Of a stretch of 64,000 bases of DNA, positions 35,040-43,570 are shown one piece after another. The stretch spans positions 62,001 to 126,000 of the forward strand of contig NZ_JALIDZ010000009.1 in the NCBI RefSeq assembly GCF_025397915.1. The letters are read 5' to 3'. Every line of letters starts with the position of its first letter. Position 1 is the stretch's first letter. The position numbers and the translations under genes were made by a program. The notes below the pieces were generated by a model, which worked only from the letters and a program-made list of their open reading frames with translations, had not been told where the DNA came from and did no database searches. This DNA is from Microbaculum marinisediminis (lineage in GTDB: Bacteria > Pseudomonadota > Alphaproteobacteria > Rhizobiales > Tepidamorphaceae).

Positions 35040-36476
35040 TCAGAGCTTCATCTTGACGTATTTCGGCTCGAGGTAGTCGTGGATACCCAGTGATCCGCCT
35101 TCCCGCCCCATGCCGCTTTCCTTGATGCCGCCGAACGGCGCTTCCGCAGTCGCCAGCAGCATCTCGTTGACGCCCACCATGCCGACCTCCAGGTCTTCCG
35201 ACGCGCGCGTCGCGTTGCCGAGATTGCTGGTGAACACGTAGCCGGCGAGGCCGAACGGCAGGGAATTCGCCCGCCTGATCACATCATCGTACTCGGTGAA
35301 CGTCGCCAGCGGGGCGATCGGCCCGAACGGCTCCTCGTTCATCACCAGGGCGTCGTCCGGCACGCGGCCGAGAACGGTCGGCTCAAAGTAGAAGCCACGA
35401 TTGAACTCGCTCGGCACGTTGCCGCCGGCCAGCACATCGGCGCCCTTGTCGACGGCATCGGCGACCATCGTCTTGATCGTGTCGAGCCCGCGCGCATTGG
35501 CCATCGGACCCATCTGGACCCCCTCGTCGAGGCCCCTGCCGAGCTTGATCGACCTGGCCACTTCCGCGAATTTCGCGGCGAAGGCTTCGTAGCTGTTTTC
35601 GTGCACGTAGAAGCGCGTTGGCGATATGCAGACCTGACCGCAGTTGCGGAACTTGGTCGCAGCGCATACGGCCGCCGCCTGTTCCGCATCGGCATCGTCG
35701 AAGACGATGACCGGACCGTGGCCGCCGAGTTCCATCGACACCTTCTTCACGCCGTCGGCGGCCAGGTGCAGGATCTGCTTGCCGACCGGCACCGAACCGG
35801 TCACCGAGACCTTGCGCACCACCGGCGAAGAAATCAGGTGCCTGGCGATCATGCTGGAATTGCCGGTGACGAAATTCACGACGCCCGCGGGAATGCCCGC
35901 GTCGTGGCAGGCCTGGACGATCGCGCCGCAGGAACCCGGCGCCTCGCTGGCCGGCTTGACGATCACCGAGCAGCCGGCTGCAAGGGCCGCGGCAATCTTG
36001 CGGGCCGGCAGGAGCGCCGGGAAATTCCACGCCGAAAACGCCGCGACGACCCCGACCGGCTGGTAGATCACCGAAAGGCGGGACTCGGCGGTGCGCGACC
36101 CGATGATCTGACCGTAAATGCGCTTGGTCTCTTCCGAGTACCATTCGAACTGATCGGCGGCGCCGTTGGTCTCGCCGACCGCTTCGGCCAGCGGTTTGCC
36201 GGTCTCGATCGACATGACCCGGGCGATCGTATCGACACGCTCACGGATCAGGTCGGCGACGCGTCGGATCTTCGCCGCACGGTCCCAGGTCCCGGTCCGG
36301 CGCCAGATCTCAAAACCTTGTGCGGCCGCGGAGAGCGCGCGAGCGAGGTCGTCCGGGCCGGCGTCGGCGATCTTGCCGATTTCCTCCTCGGTCGCCGGGT
36401 CGAAAACCTGTTTCGTCGCGCCGTTCATCGCCGCCGCCCACGCCCCGCCGATGTAAAGCTCGAAGTCCTGATACAC
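35040..36476 (-). CDS. NAD(P)-dependent aldehyde dehydrogenase
   Basis: 478 residues. The catalytic Cys is in FRNCGQVCISPTR near 285-290 and the general base Glu in VSMELGGHGP near 253; SAWNFPALLPARKIAAAL marks the NAD site. The GTG at 36476 is chosen because GAGAGG is seven bases upstream and family sequence begins there. It resembles succinate-semialdehyde or alpha-ketoglutaric-semialdehyde dehydrogenases. Next to a sugar-acid dehydratase this recalls non-phosphorylating pentose pathways ending at 2-oxoglutarate, but the identity of the aldehyde is inference. Confidence 0.87.
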   Translation of the reverse strand: MYQDFELYIGGAWAAAMNGATKQVFDPATEEEIGKIADAGPDDLARALSAAAQGFEIWRRTGTWDRAAKIRRVADLIRERVDTIARVMSIETGKPLAEAVGETNGAADQFEWYSEETKRIYGQIIGSRTAESRLSVIYQPVGVVAAFSAWNFPALLPARKIAAALAAGCSVIVKPASEAPGSCGAIVQACHDAGIPAGVVNFVTGNSSMIARHLISSPVVRKVSVTGSVPVGKQILHLAADGVKKVSMELGGHGPVIVFDDADAEQAAAVCAATKFRNCGQVCISPTRFYVHENSYEAFAAKFAEVARSIKLGRGLDEGVQMGPMANARGLDTIKTMVADAVDKGADVLAGGNVPSEFNRGFYFEPTVLGRVPDDALVMNEEPFGPIAPLATFTEYDDVIRRANSLPFGLAGYVFTSNLGNATRASEDLEVGMVGVNEMLLATAEAPFGGIKESGMGREGGSLGIHDYLEPKYVKMKL

Positions 36477-36490
36477 GGGCAATCCTCTCG

Positions 36491-38389
36491 TCAGATATTC
36501 TGTCTCAGATAACGGTCCTGGACGTCGGCGACCCAGTTGCCGACGTTCCACGACCCGTACGCGCCCATGCCGCCAATCTCGTCCGTGCCGCCATAGACCG
36601 GTACGTGCACGAGCGACAGGCCGTCATGGGACGCAGCGTCCTCGAGCGCGGCGCGAAGGCTGTCGGCATCGTATCCGGCGAACACCGCCTTGACGCCGTC
36701 GACCGAGGAAGCGAGCTGCACGTAGTCGACCGGTACGCCGTCATTGGTGCGGAACTCGTTGCCGTATTGCGCATGCTGCAGACCGGTGATCGCGGCCATG
36801 CGCCGATTGTCGAACAGCACGACCATGCCTTTGACGCCGTGCTCTATGCCGTCGATCAGGATCTGCGGGTTCATCATGAACGAGCCGTCGCCTGTGAACG
36901 CAATGCCGTAGCGCGGTTCGTTGGCCGCGGCGGAGGCCAGCAAGGCGGAAACCGCGAAGCCCATATAGGACGCGCCGGTTTCGGTGTAGGTGTCGCCAGG
37001 CCGGTCGTCCTCGACGATCTGGAAGCCGTTGGCCTGAACGTCGCCGGCGTCGAAGAACTTGGTGGCATCGCGGGCCTTGGCGAAATCGGCGACGATCTTG
37101 ATGGCGGCGGGCTGGGTCAGGACCGTGCGCTCCCAGACCTCGTCCATTTGCGGCGGGGCGGCGAAGCGGGCGTGCTTGAACGCCTCCCACTCACGCTTCT
37201 TCTCTCCGCACGCCTCAAGCCACCCTGCCGTGGCCGCCGGGTCGACGGCGTTCGATGTGGCGATCTCCTCCAGCAACTGGCCGATGACCGCCGAGATATC
37301 GCCGGGCAGGCCCGTCGTGTTGGCGTAGTGCATGAGGTCGGACAGGTCGCCGTTGATGTTCACGACAGCCCTGGCATTGGGGTAGCCGACGCCAGAGCAA
37401 TCGGCCTGGCAAACCGCGCGCGTGCCTATGGCAATCAACAGGTCAGCGTTCTCCATGGCATAGTTGCCGGAGATCGAGCCCTTCGAACCGCCGACATGCA
37501 TGTTGTGGGGATCGCCGTCGGCGAGGACCCCGGTCGAACCGGGGGACAGGACCACCGCCGCGCCGATGCGCTCAGCGAGCCGGCGAACCGCCTCGGCGTG
37601 GCTGCGCGTGCCGCCGCCGGCCTTGATGACCGGCCGTTCGGCAGCCGCGATCCGCGTCACCGCCTCGGCGAAGACCGCCTTCGACTGCGGCGCCATCGGC
37701 GCCACCGTCGTCCGGCCCGGCAGCGTGCCGAGGTTCACCTCGGTCATCTGCGGCTGCGTGTTGAGCGGCAACAGCAGGTAGAACGGGCCGGCCTTGAAGG
37801 GATGGTGCACGCAGGCGGTCCCGCGGCGCAGGCAGTCGCGCAGCGCGCCGGGCGTGTGCAGCACATAGGACTGACCCATGATCGCGGTGATCTGTCCGAA
37901 CAGCCCCTGCTGTTCCTTCGGGATCTGCTGCATGTTGTAGCCTTCGCCCTGCGTCGTCTCGTCACCATAGATGTGATAGACGCCGACACCGTTCGACGAG
38001 GCCGCCAGCGATCCGGCCATCGCCTGGAGGGCGCCCGGACCGATCGAGGTGATGGCAGCACAGGTATCGCCGTACTGCCAGGCGAGCGCGGTGGCCGCAT
38101 GGGCCATCTCAACCTCGTTGCGGCAGTTGATGGTCCGCGTGACGCCCTCGTCCTCGTAGACGCGCAGCACCTCGCCGAGATCCGTCGAGCCGTGCCCGAA
38201 GATCGCGAAGTACTTGCGCACCCCCTGCTTCAACAGCCCGAGCACCAGCCCTTCGGACAGACTCACCTCGACGATGCGGTCGAGCGCGCCCGACGCGATC
38301 GCCTCGTCCAGACCGCCCGCTTGCCGAATGACGCGCGCGCGCCGGCGCATGGCTTCGCTCAGTTCGGTTTCAGGTCTGCGCTCCAGCAT
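36491..38389 (-). CDS. IolD-like thiamine-diphosphate ring hydrolase
   Basis: 632 residues, similar in length and domain order to 3D-(3,5/4)-trihydroxycyclohexane-1,2-dione hydrolase (IolD), which opens a cyclic diketone in inositol breakdown. The catalytic glutamate is in CRNEVEMAHAA near 89-98; the TDP motif begins at GDGSFMMN (500-507) and continues to the DNRR region. The extended N-terminus ahead of the pyrimidine domain is also an IolD feature. No other inositol gene (IolB, C, E, G) is present, so the substrate is probably a different cyclic 1,2-diketone. It begins three bases after the TctA stop and is read before the aldehyde dehydrogenase. Confidence 0.82.
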   Translation of the reverse strand: MLERRPETELSEAMRRRARVIRQAGGLDEAIASGALDRIVEVSLSEGLVLGLLKQGVRKYFAIFGHGSTDLGEVLRVYEDEGVTRTINCRNEVEMAHAATALAWQYGDTCAAITSIGPGALQAMAGSLAASSNGVGVYHIYGDETTQGEGYNMQQIPKEQQGLFGQITAIMGQSYVLHTPGALRDCLRRGTACVHHPFKAGPFYLLLPLNTQPQMTEVNLGTLPGRTTVAPMAPQSKAVFAEAVTRIAAAERPVIKAGGGTRSHAEAVRRLAERIGAAVVLSPGSTGVLADGDPHNMHVGGSKGSISGNYAMENADLLIAIGTRAVCQADCSGVGYPNARAVVNINGDLSDLMHYANTTGLPGDISAVIGQLLEEIATSNAVDPAATAGWLEACGEKKREWEAFKHARFAAPPQMDEVWERTVLTQPAAIKIVADFAKARDATKFFDAGDVQANGFQIVEDDRPGDTYTETGASYMGFAVSALLASAAANEPRYGIAFTGDGSFMMNPQILIDGIEHGVKGMVVLFDNRRMAAITGLQHAQYGNEFRTNDGVPVDYVQLASSVDGVKAVFAGYDADSLRAALEDAASHDGLSLVHVPVYGGTDEIGGMGAYGSWNVGNWVADVQDRYLRQNI

Positions 38390-38392
38390 CGC

Positions 38393-39919
38393 TCAGACAG
38401 CCTCTTCCTGCTGTTGTTGCTTGGTTTTCAGCTTTTCCGCCCGCGCCTCGCGCGCCTGCCCGACGAAGTGCAGGGCGATGACACCGATGGCCATCAGATA
38501 GAAGATGACGGCCGTCACGGAGGAGAAGAACGTGGTCATGTCGCCTTCCGACAAGATGATCGCCGTACGGAATTCGCGCTCCAGGGTCGGGCCAAGGACG
38601 AGGCCGAGCACGACCGGCGTGAGCGGAATGCGCGCCCGCATCAGGCCATAGGCCAGCACGCCCAGGATGCCCATCGTGTAGACATCGAAGACCGAATTGC
38701 GGATCGCATAGGCGCCGAAGCCGCACATGACGATGATCGCGACTGCGAGCAGGTGCGCCGGCACACGCAGGATCTGCACGAAAAACCGGATCCCGAGCAA
38801 TTGGATGGCCAACACCGCGAGATAGGCGACGATGATGGTGATGTAGATCGCGTAGATATCGCCGGTGTGCTGGATGAACAGCATCGGGCCCGGCACGAGG
38901 CCATGGATGAGAAGTCCCGACAGGACCAGCGCCGTTGCCGGGTCGCCGGGAATGCCGAGGGAGAGAAGCGGGATCATCGCCCCGCCGGTCACGGCGTTGT
39001 TTGCGGTCTCCGGTGCCACGACGCCGGCCAGTGCGCCCTTGCCGAAGCGCTCTCTGTCCTTGGACGAGCGCCTGGCGTGGGCGTAGGCCAGAAACGCGGC
39101 AATCGGCCCGCCGGTTCCCGGAACCGCTCCAATGCCGGTGCCGATAAACGCGCACCGCACCATCAGCCAGAAATTTTCCTTCAGAGTCCGGAGGCTGGGC
39201 AGTTCGACGCTCACGTCGGAGGCACCCACGGCACTCTTTTCGCTATGGTAGTAGTCAGCGAATGCCGCGATTACATGGGGAACGGCGAAGAGCGCAATCA
39301 TCGCGACGATCAGGTTCACACCCTGCTGCAGGGTGATCGTGCCGAACGTCAGTCGCTGTACGCCTTCCATCTCGTCCAGGCCGATGGTCATCAGCATCAG
39401 GCCGATCACACCGGCGATCAGGCCGCGGACAAGCGATTTTTCCGAAAGGCCGCAGATCGTGGACAGGCCGAACAGGACGAGCGCAAAGATCTCAACCGGT
39501 CCGAAATGCAGGGCTATCCTGGCCACCACGTCGACCGAAACGATCATCACGACCAGGCTGACGAGACCGCCGAAGCACGACACGATGACCGCCGTGCCGA
39601 GGGCCAGCGATGCCTTGCCGCGCTTGGTGAGCTGATAGCCGTCAATCACCGTGGCAGCAGACGATGGCGTACCGGGGATCCCGAGCAGGATTGCCGAGAC
39701 CGAGCCGCCGGTCATTCCGCCGATATAGGTGCCGAGCAGCAATCCTATCGCCGGCGTAGCCGCGAGTGAGAACGTGACCGGCAGAACGAGCGCCAGCGCC
39801 ACCGTGAAGGTCAGCCCAGGGATCGATCCGAAGACAAGACCGACGAAAGTCCCCACGACGACGGCCACGATGGCGTCGGGCGCGAGAGCGACGGTGAGGG
39901 CGGAATACAAGACGTCCAT
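38393..39919 (-). CDS. tctA: Tripartite tricarboxylate transporter, large permease
   Basis: 508 residues with about a dozen membrane helices. The family signatures GSIPGLTFTVALALVLP near 32-48 and IPGTPSSAATVIDGYQLTKRGK in the 80-105 region, and a second FIGTGIGAVPGTGGPIA near 265-281, are clear. It forms the cation-coupled channel of a TctABC importer that takes up carboxylates captured by the exported TctC protein. The gene is 15 bases after tctB. Confidence 0.92.
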   Translation of the reverse strand: MDVLYSALTVALAPDAIVAVVVGTFVGLVFGSIPGLTFTVALALVLPVTFSLAATPAIGLLLGTYIGGMTGGSVSAILLGIPGTPSSAATVIDGYQLTKRGKASLALGTAVIVSCFGGLVSLVVMIVSVDVVARIALHFGPVEIFALVLFGLSTICGLSEKSLVRGLIAGVIGLMLMTIGLDEMEGVQRLTFGTITLQQGVNLIVAMIALFAVPHVIAAFADYYHSEKSAVGASDVSVELPSLRTLKENFWLMVRCAFIGTGIGAVPGTGGPIAAFLAYAHARRSSKDRERFGKGALAGVVAPETANNAVTGGAMIPLLSLGIPGDPATALVLSGLLIHGLVPGPMLFIQHTGDIYAIYITIIVAYLAVLAIQLLGIRFFVQILRVPAHLLAVAIIVMCGFGAYAIRNSVFDVYTMGILGVLAYGLMRARIPLTPVVLGLVLGPTLEREFRTAIILSEGDMTTFFSSVTAVIFYLMAIGVIALHFVGQAREARAEKLKTKQQQQEEAV

Positions 39920-39934
39920 TTGACGATACCGACC

Positions 39935-40429
39935 CTAGAAAAGCGAAAGCCAGGTGCCCGGCGGCAAGTAGGCGCCGAGTATCTTGCCGAAAACCAGCCA
40001 GCACCCGCCTGCCAGACCAATCGCCATCCCGGCGATTACGGTCGGTTTGCGGATGCCGAGCACTAGCCACATCGACATTGAGACGATCGTCACCGTCGCA
40101 ATCACGAAGCCCAGTTTCTCCATAAGGAAACCGAAGCCAACGATGATCACGAACACCGAGGCGACGACCCGAAGTTCGGCCCGGGTCGTCGCGCTCACGA
40201 CGTCTTCGTCTTCTGCGTCGTCTGCCCTCGATTGGGCTTTCCGAGATCCGGAAATAAGCATCAAGGCCGAGAGCAGGATGAGAAGGATGCCGAGGCCGAG
40301 AGGAAATGCGCGCGGCCCGACATTCTCGCCGTATCCTGGTGGAACCGTGAGGAAGACGACCGCCGTCCAGAGCGCCCCGAATACAAGAAGGAGCGTCCCG
40401 ACAATCTGGTCGCGATGAACCGCGCGCAT
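39935..40429 (-). CDS. tctB: Tripartite tricarboxylate transporter, small permease
   Basis: 164 residues with four predicted membrane helices and a charged cytoplasmic linker (about 58-80) between helices two and three. Length, helix pattern and position between the binding-protein and large-permease genes identify TctB. It assists the TctA channel in the inner membrane. Sequence conservation of this subunit is low, so the call rests partly on context. Confidence 0.85.
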   Translation of the reverse strand: MRAVHRDQIVGTLLLVFGALWTAVVFLTVPPGYGENVGPRAFPLGLGILLILLSALMLISGSRKAQSRADDAEDEDVVSATTRAELRVVASVFVIIVGFGFLMEKLGFVIATVTIVSMSMWLVLGIRKPTVIAGMAIGLAGGCWLVFGKILGAYLPPGTWLSLF

Positions 40430-40447
40430 GAGCTTGCCCCGTCCGGA

Positions 40448-41410
40448 CTACTGGTTCAGGCCGAGGTCCTTGATCAATTCGCCGATCCACTTGTCATCGG
40501 CAGCGATCTGCTCGCCGAACTGGGCGTGATCGGCGAACGCCGGCTCGAAACCGACGGTCTTCGAGGCGGCGATGAACTCCTCGCTCCCAGTCGCCGTCTT
40601 GGCCGCGGCCTCGAGGATAGCGATGACCTCGTCGGGTGTGTCGGCGGGTGCTGCGAGCCCTCGCCACATGGTGATGTCGAGATCGCCGGCACCGGCTTCG
40701 GCACAGCTGGGCACATCGGGAAGCGCGGTAATACGATCCTTGCCGGTCACGCACAGGATGTTGATGGTGCCCGCCTCCGCGTGGGAGATGAATTGCCCCG
40801 GCCACTGCAGTGCCGCGTCGATACGTCCAGCAAGCAGTTCGACCGGCGCCTTGCCCTGGTCATACGGCACGTGGATGACCTTGTCGGCGATGCCCAGCTT
40901 GTCGAGCAGTGCCATCGTCGTAAGGTGCGTGAACGAGCCCTTGCCCGAGGCGCCCACCTTCAGCTTCTTGTCCGACGACTTGATGTCATCGACCATGTCC
41001 TGAAGCGTCTCCCAACCGGCATCGGCACGGACCGCAAAGGCCGGCACTTCGACGCTAATCCTGGCGATAGGCTTGAACGCCGTGTAGTCGAAATCGGTCC
41101 GACCGCCATGATAGCCGGTGCTGATCGAGTTCGAATTCCAGACGATGTTGTATCCGTCCGGATCCGTCGCGTTGACATACTTGTAGCCAACGGACCCGCC
41201 ACCACCGGTGCGGGCGACCGGCACCACCGGATTGGGAAGGTTCTTCGACATCAGATCAGCGAGCAGCTGGCCGATGGTCTGTGCGGTCCCCCCGAACAGC
41301 ACTGTCATCTCGACCGGCTTTTCCGGGTATTCGGCCCGGGCCGGCGTCTGGCCGAATACGAGCGCCAGAGCAGTGGCGCCGACGATCCACTTCATCGCTT
41401 TAAGTTCCAC
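40448..41410 (-). CDS. tctC: Tripartite tricarboxylate transporter, binding protein
   Basis: 320 residues. A signal peptide ends near residue 27 (TPARA) and the mature protein starts EYPEKPVEMTVLFGGT, typical of TctC/Bug proteins. The GTG at 41410 is chosen because GGGAG stands seven bases before it; the ATG at 41395 is nearly as good and would still leave a signal. Bug proteins usually bind carboxylate groups, so the ligand is probably an organic acid. 18 bases separate it from tctB. Confidence 0.9.
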   Translation of the reverse strand: MELKAMKWIVGATALALVFGQTPARAEYPEKPVEMTVLFGGTAQTIGQLLADLMSKNLPNPVVPVARTGGGGSVGYKYVNATDPDGYNIVWNSNSISTGYHGGRTDFDYTAFKPIARISVEVPAFAVRADAGWETLQDMVDDIKSSDKKLKVGASGKGSFTHLTTMALLDKLGIADKVIHVPYDQGKAPVELLAGRIDAALQWPGQFISHAEAGTINILCVTGKDRITALPDVPSCAEAGAGDLDITMWRGLAAPADTPDEVIAILEAAAKTATGSEEFIAASKTVGFEPAFADHAQFGEQIAADDKWIGELIKDLGLNQ

Positions 41411-41445
41411 GGTCTCTCTCCCTGTTTGTGTTTTCGGTGCGCTGG

Positions 41446-42447
41446 TCACGCAAGTTGCGGCTTCTTCTGGGCCAGCCGGCTGCCCCTCCTCGTCTGGAGA
41501 CTTGCCTCGGTATCCGCTTCGGGAAGCTGCGAGAGCGCCCAGGCATCGCGGATCACGCGCTTGGCGTTGGCGATAATGATTTCGGAGATCTCACCAGCCA
41601 GCACCGGACGCACTTCCGCGCTGACGACCGGGCGCTCCGGCTTGTCGAAGAAGCCGTTCTTGGTGAGGGCGCGGAAGAAGCTCGTTACCTCCGGCAGATC
41701 AGTTTCGCCGCCGGGCACGCCGAAGCGCGGCTGGATATCGCCGTAGGCGGGATGGCTCTTGTCGCGGAAGGCGCAATTACCGAGATGCACGGCTTCCAGA
41801 TAGTCGGCCATCATCGGAATGCTGACGTCCGGATCCTCGTCCAGCAGCGGGAAATGGCTCAGGTCGGTCAGCAGACCGAAATTCGGGTAGCTCGGCCGCA
41901 GCGCCTTGGCGACATCGACGGCGTCCCCGACGTGACCGATCAGGTTCTTCTTGTCGATATCGCGGTCGAAGATCTTCAGCGTGAACTGAAGCCCGTCGTC
42001 GTCTTCCGCCGCGTAGTCCATGATCTGGCTGATCGAGTCGATGAGAAGCTTCTTGGCTTCGTCTCTCTTCTCGTCGCCAGGGTCCTTGCCGGCGATCAGC
42101 CGCACCACTTCGGCGCCGAGCTGGCGGGCCTCGTCGACGCTGCTCTTGATGGCGTCGATCGCGGTCGCGCGCTCACGCACGTCGAACGAATTGAGATTGA
42201 ACTTGTTGGAGAGGACCTTCGGCTGGGTCGCGTAGGCCACCGAAAGATGGCTCTGGTCGAGCAGGTGGCGCGCCGTGTTGCGGACCCGGTAGTCCTTCAT
42301 CCACCCCACCTCGACGGCGGTGAAGAAGTCGTCGGCGCAGATCTTCTCCAAAGTCTCGACAATCGGACCGACGCCGGTCTCGATGCCCGGAAAGGCTTTG
42401 AAGTGAACGATGCCGATCCGCATCTTCTGGTACATGCTCACGTCCAT
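41446..42447 (-). CDS. TIM-barrel sugar isomerase/epimerase-like protein
   Basis: 333 residues of the AP-endonuclease-2/xylose isomerase-like TIM-barrel group. The MRIGIVHFKAFPG opening strand, a KIFDRDIDKKNLIG segment, a GLLTDLSHFPLL segment and EAVHLGNCAF are consistent with a metal-bound barrel, with the acidic and histidine ligands at strand ends. ATG 42447 is preferred because GGGAG is eight bases upstream. It follows the split hydroxylase after 100 bases. Relatives isomerise or epimerise sugars and inosose (IolE, IolI), which fits the IolD-like gene downstream, but the substrate is not known. Confidence 0.72.
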   Translation of the reverse strand: MDVSMYQKMRIGIVHFKAFPGIETGVGPIVETLEKICADDFFTAVEVGWMKDYRVRNTARHLLDQSHLSVAYATQPKVLSNKFNLNSFDVRERATAIDAIKSSVDEARQLGAEVVRLIAGKDPGDEKRDEAKKLLIDSISQIMDYAAEDDDGLQFTLKIFDRDIDKKNLIGHVGDAVDVAKALRPSYPNFGLLTDLSHFPLLDEDPDVSIPMMADYLEAVHLGNCAFRDKSHPAYGDIQPRFGVPGGETDLPEVTSFFRALTKNGFFDKPERPVVSAEVRPVLAGEISEIIIANAKRVIRDAWALSQLPEADTEASLQTRRGSRLAQKKPQLA

Positions 42448-42547
42448 TGGGCGTCTCCCTTCCATTCGCCTTGTCGACTCCGCCGTAATCCAAATGGCGG
42501 TTCGTTATTGCTTGCGCGGCGCTCCCTGGTCCCGTCGGTTTCCGGCT

Positions 42548-43570
42548 TTATTCCGCGGCCTCCCTGACGGAACTTTCGGAACGTGCCTTTTCAGCGAGGG
42601 CCGCGATGATCTTCTCCGGCGTCGCCGGCAGCGAGGTAATGCGCACGCCGATGGCGTCGTAGATCGCGTTCATGATTGCCGGCGCCGTAGGCACCAGCGC
42701 CGGCTCGCCGATCCCCTTGGCGCCAAGGGGACTCTTCGGGTCGCGGTCCTCGATGATCGTCGTCGTTATTTCCGGAATGTCCAACGACGTCGGCAGGATG
42801 TACTTGGCGAAACCGTGGGTCTTCGTATGCCCCTTGTCGAGCTGGTAATCCTCCATCAGCGCCTGGCCGAGCCCCTGGACGACGCCGCCTTCGATCTGAC
42901 CTTCAACGCCTCGGGGATTGATGGCGCGGCCGACGTCATGCGCCGCCCAGATGCCGAGTACCTGAACTTCGCCGGTCACCGTGTCGACCTCGACCTCGGC
43001 GACCTGACAGCCGAATACGTAGGTCTGCCAGGGGCTGCCCGAGCCGTCGACCGGATCGAGGCCGGTGCCGTGCGCGGTGAAGGAGCCCGAGCCGACCGGC
43101 ACGACGCCGCGCTTCTTGCAGATGTCGACGGCCTCTTCCATGGACATCTTCAGATTGGTGCCCTCGGCCCAGATCGCGCCATCGAAGGCCTTGATGGTCT
43201 CTGCCCCGACGCCCCAATGATCGGCAAGCTCGTCGACCAGCTTGGCGCGGGCATCGCGGCAGGCCAGCGCCACCGAGTTGCCGATCATGTAGGTCTGCCG
43301 GGTGGCGCCGGCGTGGGCGGCCTCCGGCGAGCGCGCGGTGTCGTTGTCGCCGATGGTTACGTCCTCGGGCCGGATGCCCAGCTCCTCGGCGGCGATCTGC
43401 GCGAGCACGGTGAGGATCCCCTCGCCGATCTCGGTGACGCCGGTGACGATCTTGGCGGTCCCGCCGTCGTCGAGTTCGGCCCAGGCGCCGGCCCGGTCGA
43501 TCGTTGCCGTACGGGCGATGCCGTACCAGCTTGCGGCAACGCCGCGGCCGCGCATCTTGCGTTGCATCAC
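42548..43570 (-). CDS. Molybdenum hydroxylase, C-terminal half of catalytic subunit
   Basis: 340 residues matching only the second half of a molybdopterin-binding subunit. RGRGVAASWYGIARTA at the start and GAKGIGEPALVP near the end, with the catalytic glutamate, are where they would be in an unsplit enzyme. The GTG at 43570 overlaps the stop of the preceding gene (GTGA), so the two halves are coupled in translation. Such a split is known in nicotinate dehydrogenase of Eubacterium barkeri, which has two catalytic polypeptides. No sign of decay is seen in either half. Confidence 0.85.
   Translation of the reverse strand: MMQRKMRGRGVAASWYGIARTATIDRAGAWAELDDGGTAKIVTGVTEIGEGILTVLAQIAAEELGIRPEDVTIGDNDTARSPEAAHAGATRQTYMIGNSVALACRDARAKLVDELADHWGVGAETIKAFDGAIWAEGTNLKMSMEEAVDICKKRGVVPVGSGSFTAHGTGLDPVDGSGSPWQTYVFGCQVAEVEVDTVTGEVQVLGIWAAHDVGRAINPRGVEGQIEGGVVQGLGQALMEDYQLDKGHTKTHGFAKYILPTSLDIPEITTTIIEDRDPKSPLGAKGIGEPALVPTAPAIMNAIYDAIGVRITSLPATPEKIIAALAEKARSESSVREAAE

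Noticed and set aside
36320-39769. Very long open frame on the + strand (over 1,100 codons) opposite the IolD-like and tctA genes
   Set aside because: It is antisense to genes with clear motifs, its translation is rich in Arg, His and Asp without any family pattern, and long antisense frames are expected in high-GC coding DNA.
42548-43570. Pseudogene remnant of a broken hydroxylase gene
   Set aside because: Both halves keep catalytic and cofactor motifs, the overlap is a clean GTGA, and a natural split is known in the family.
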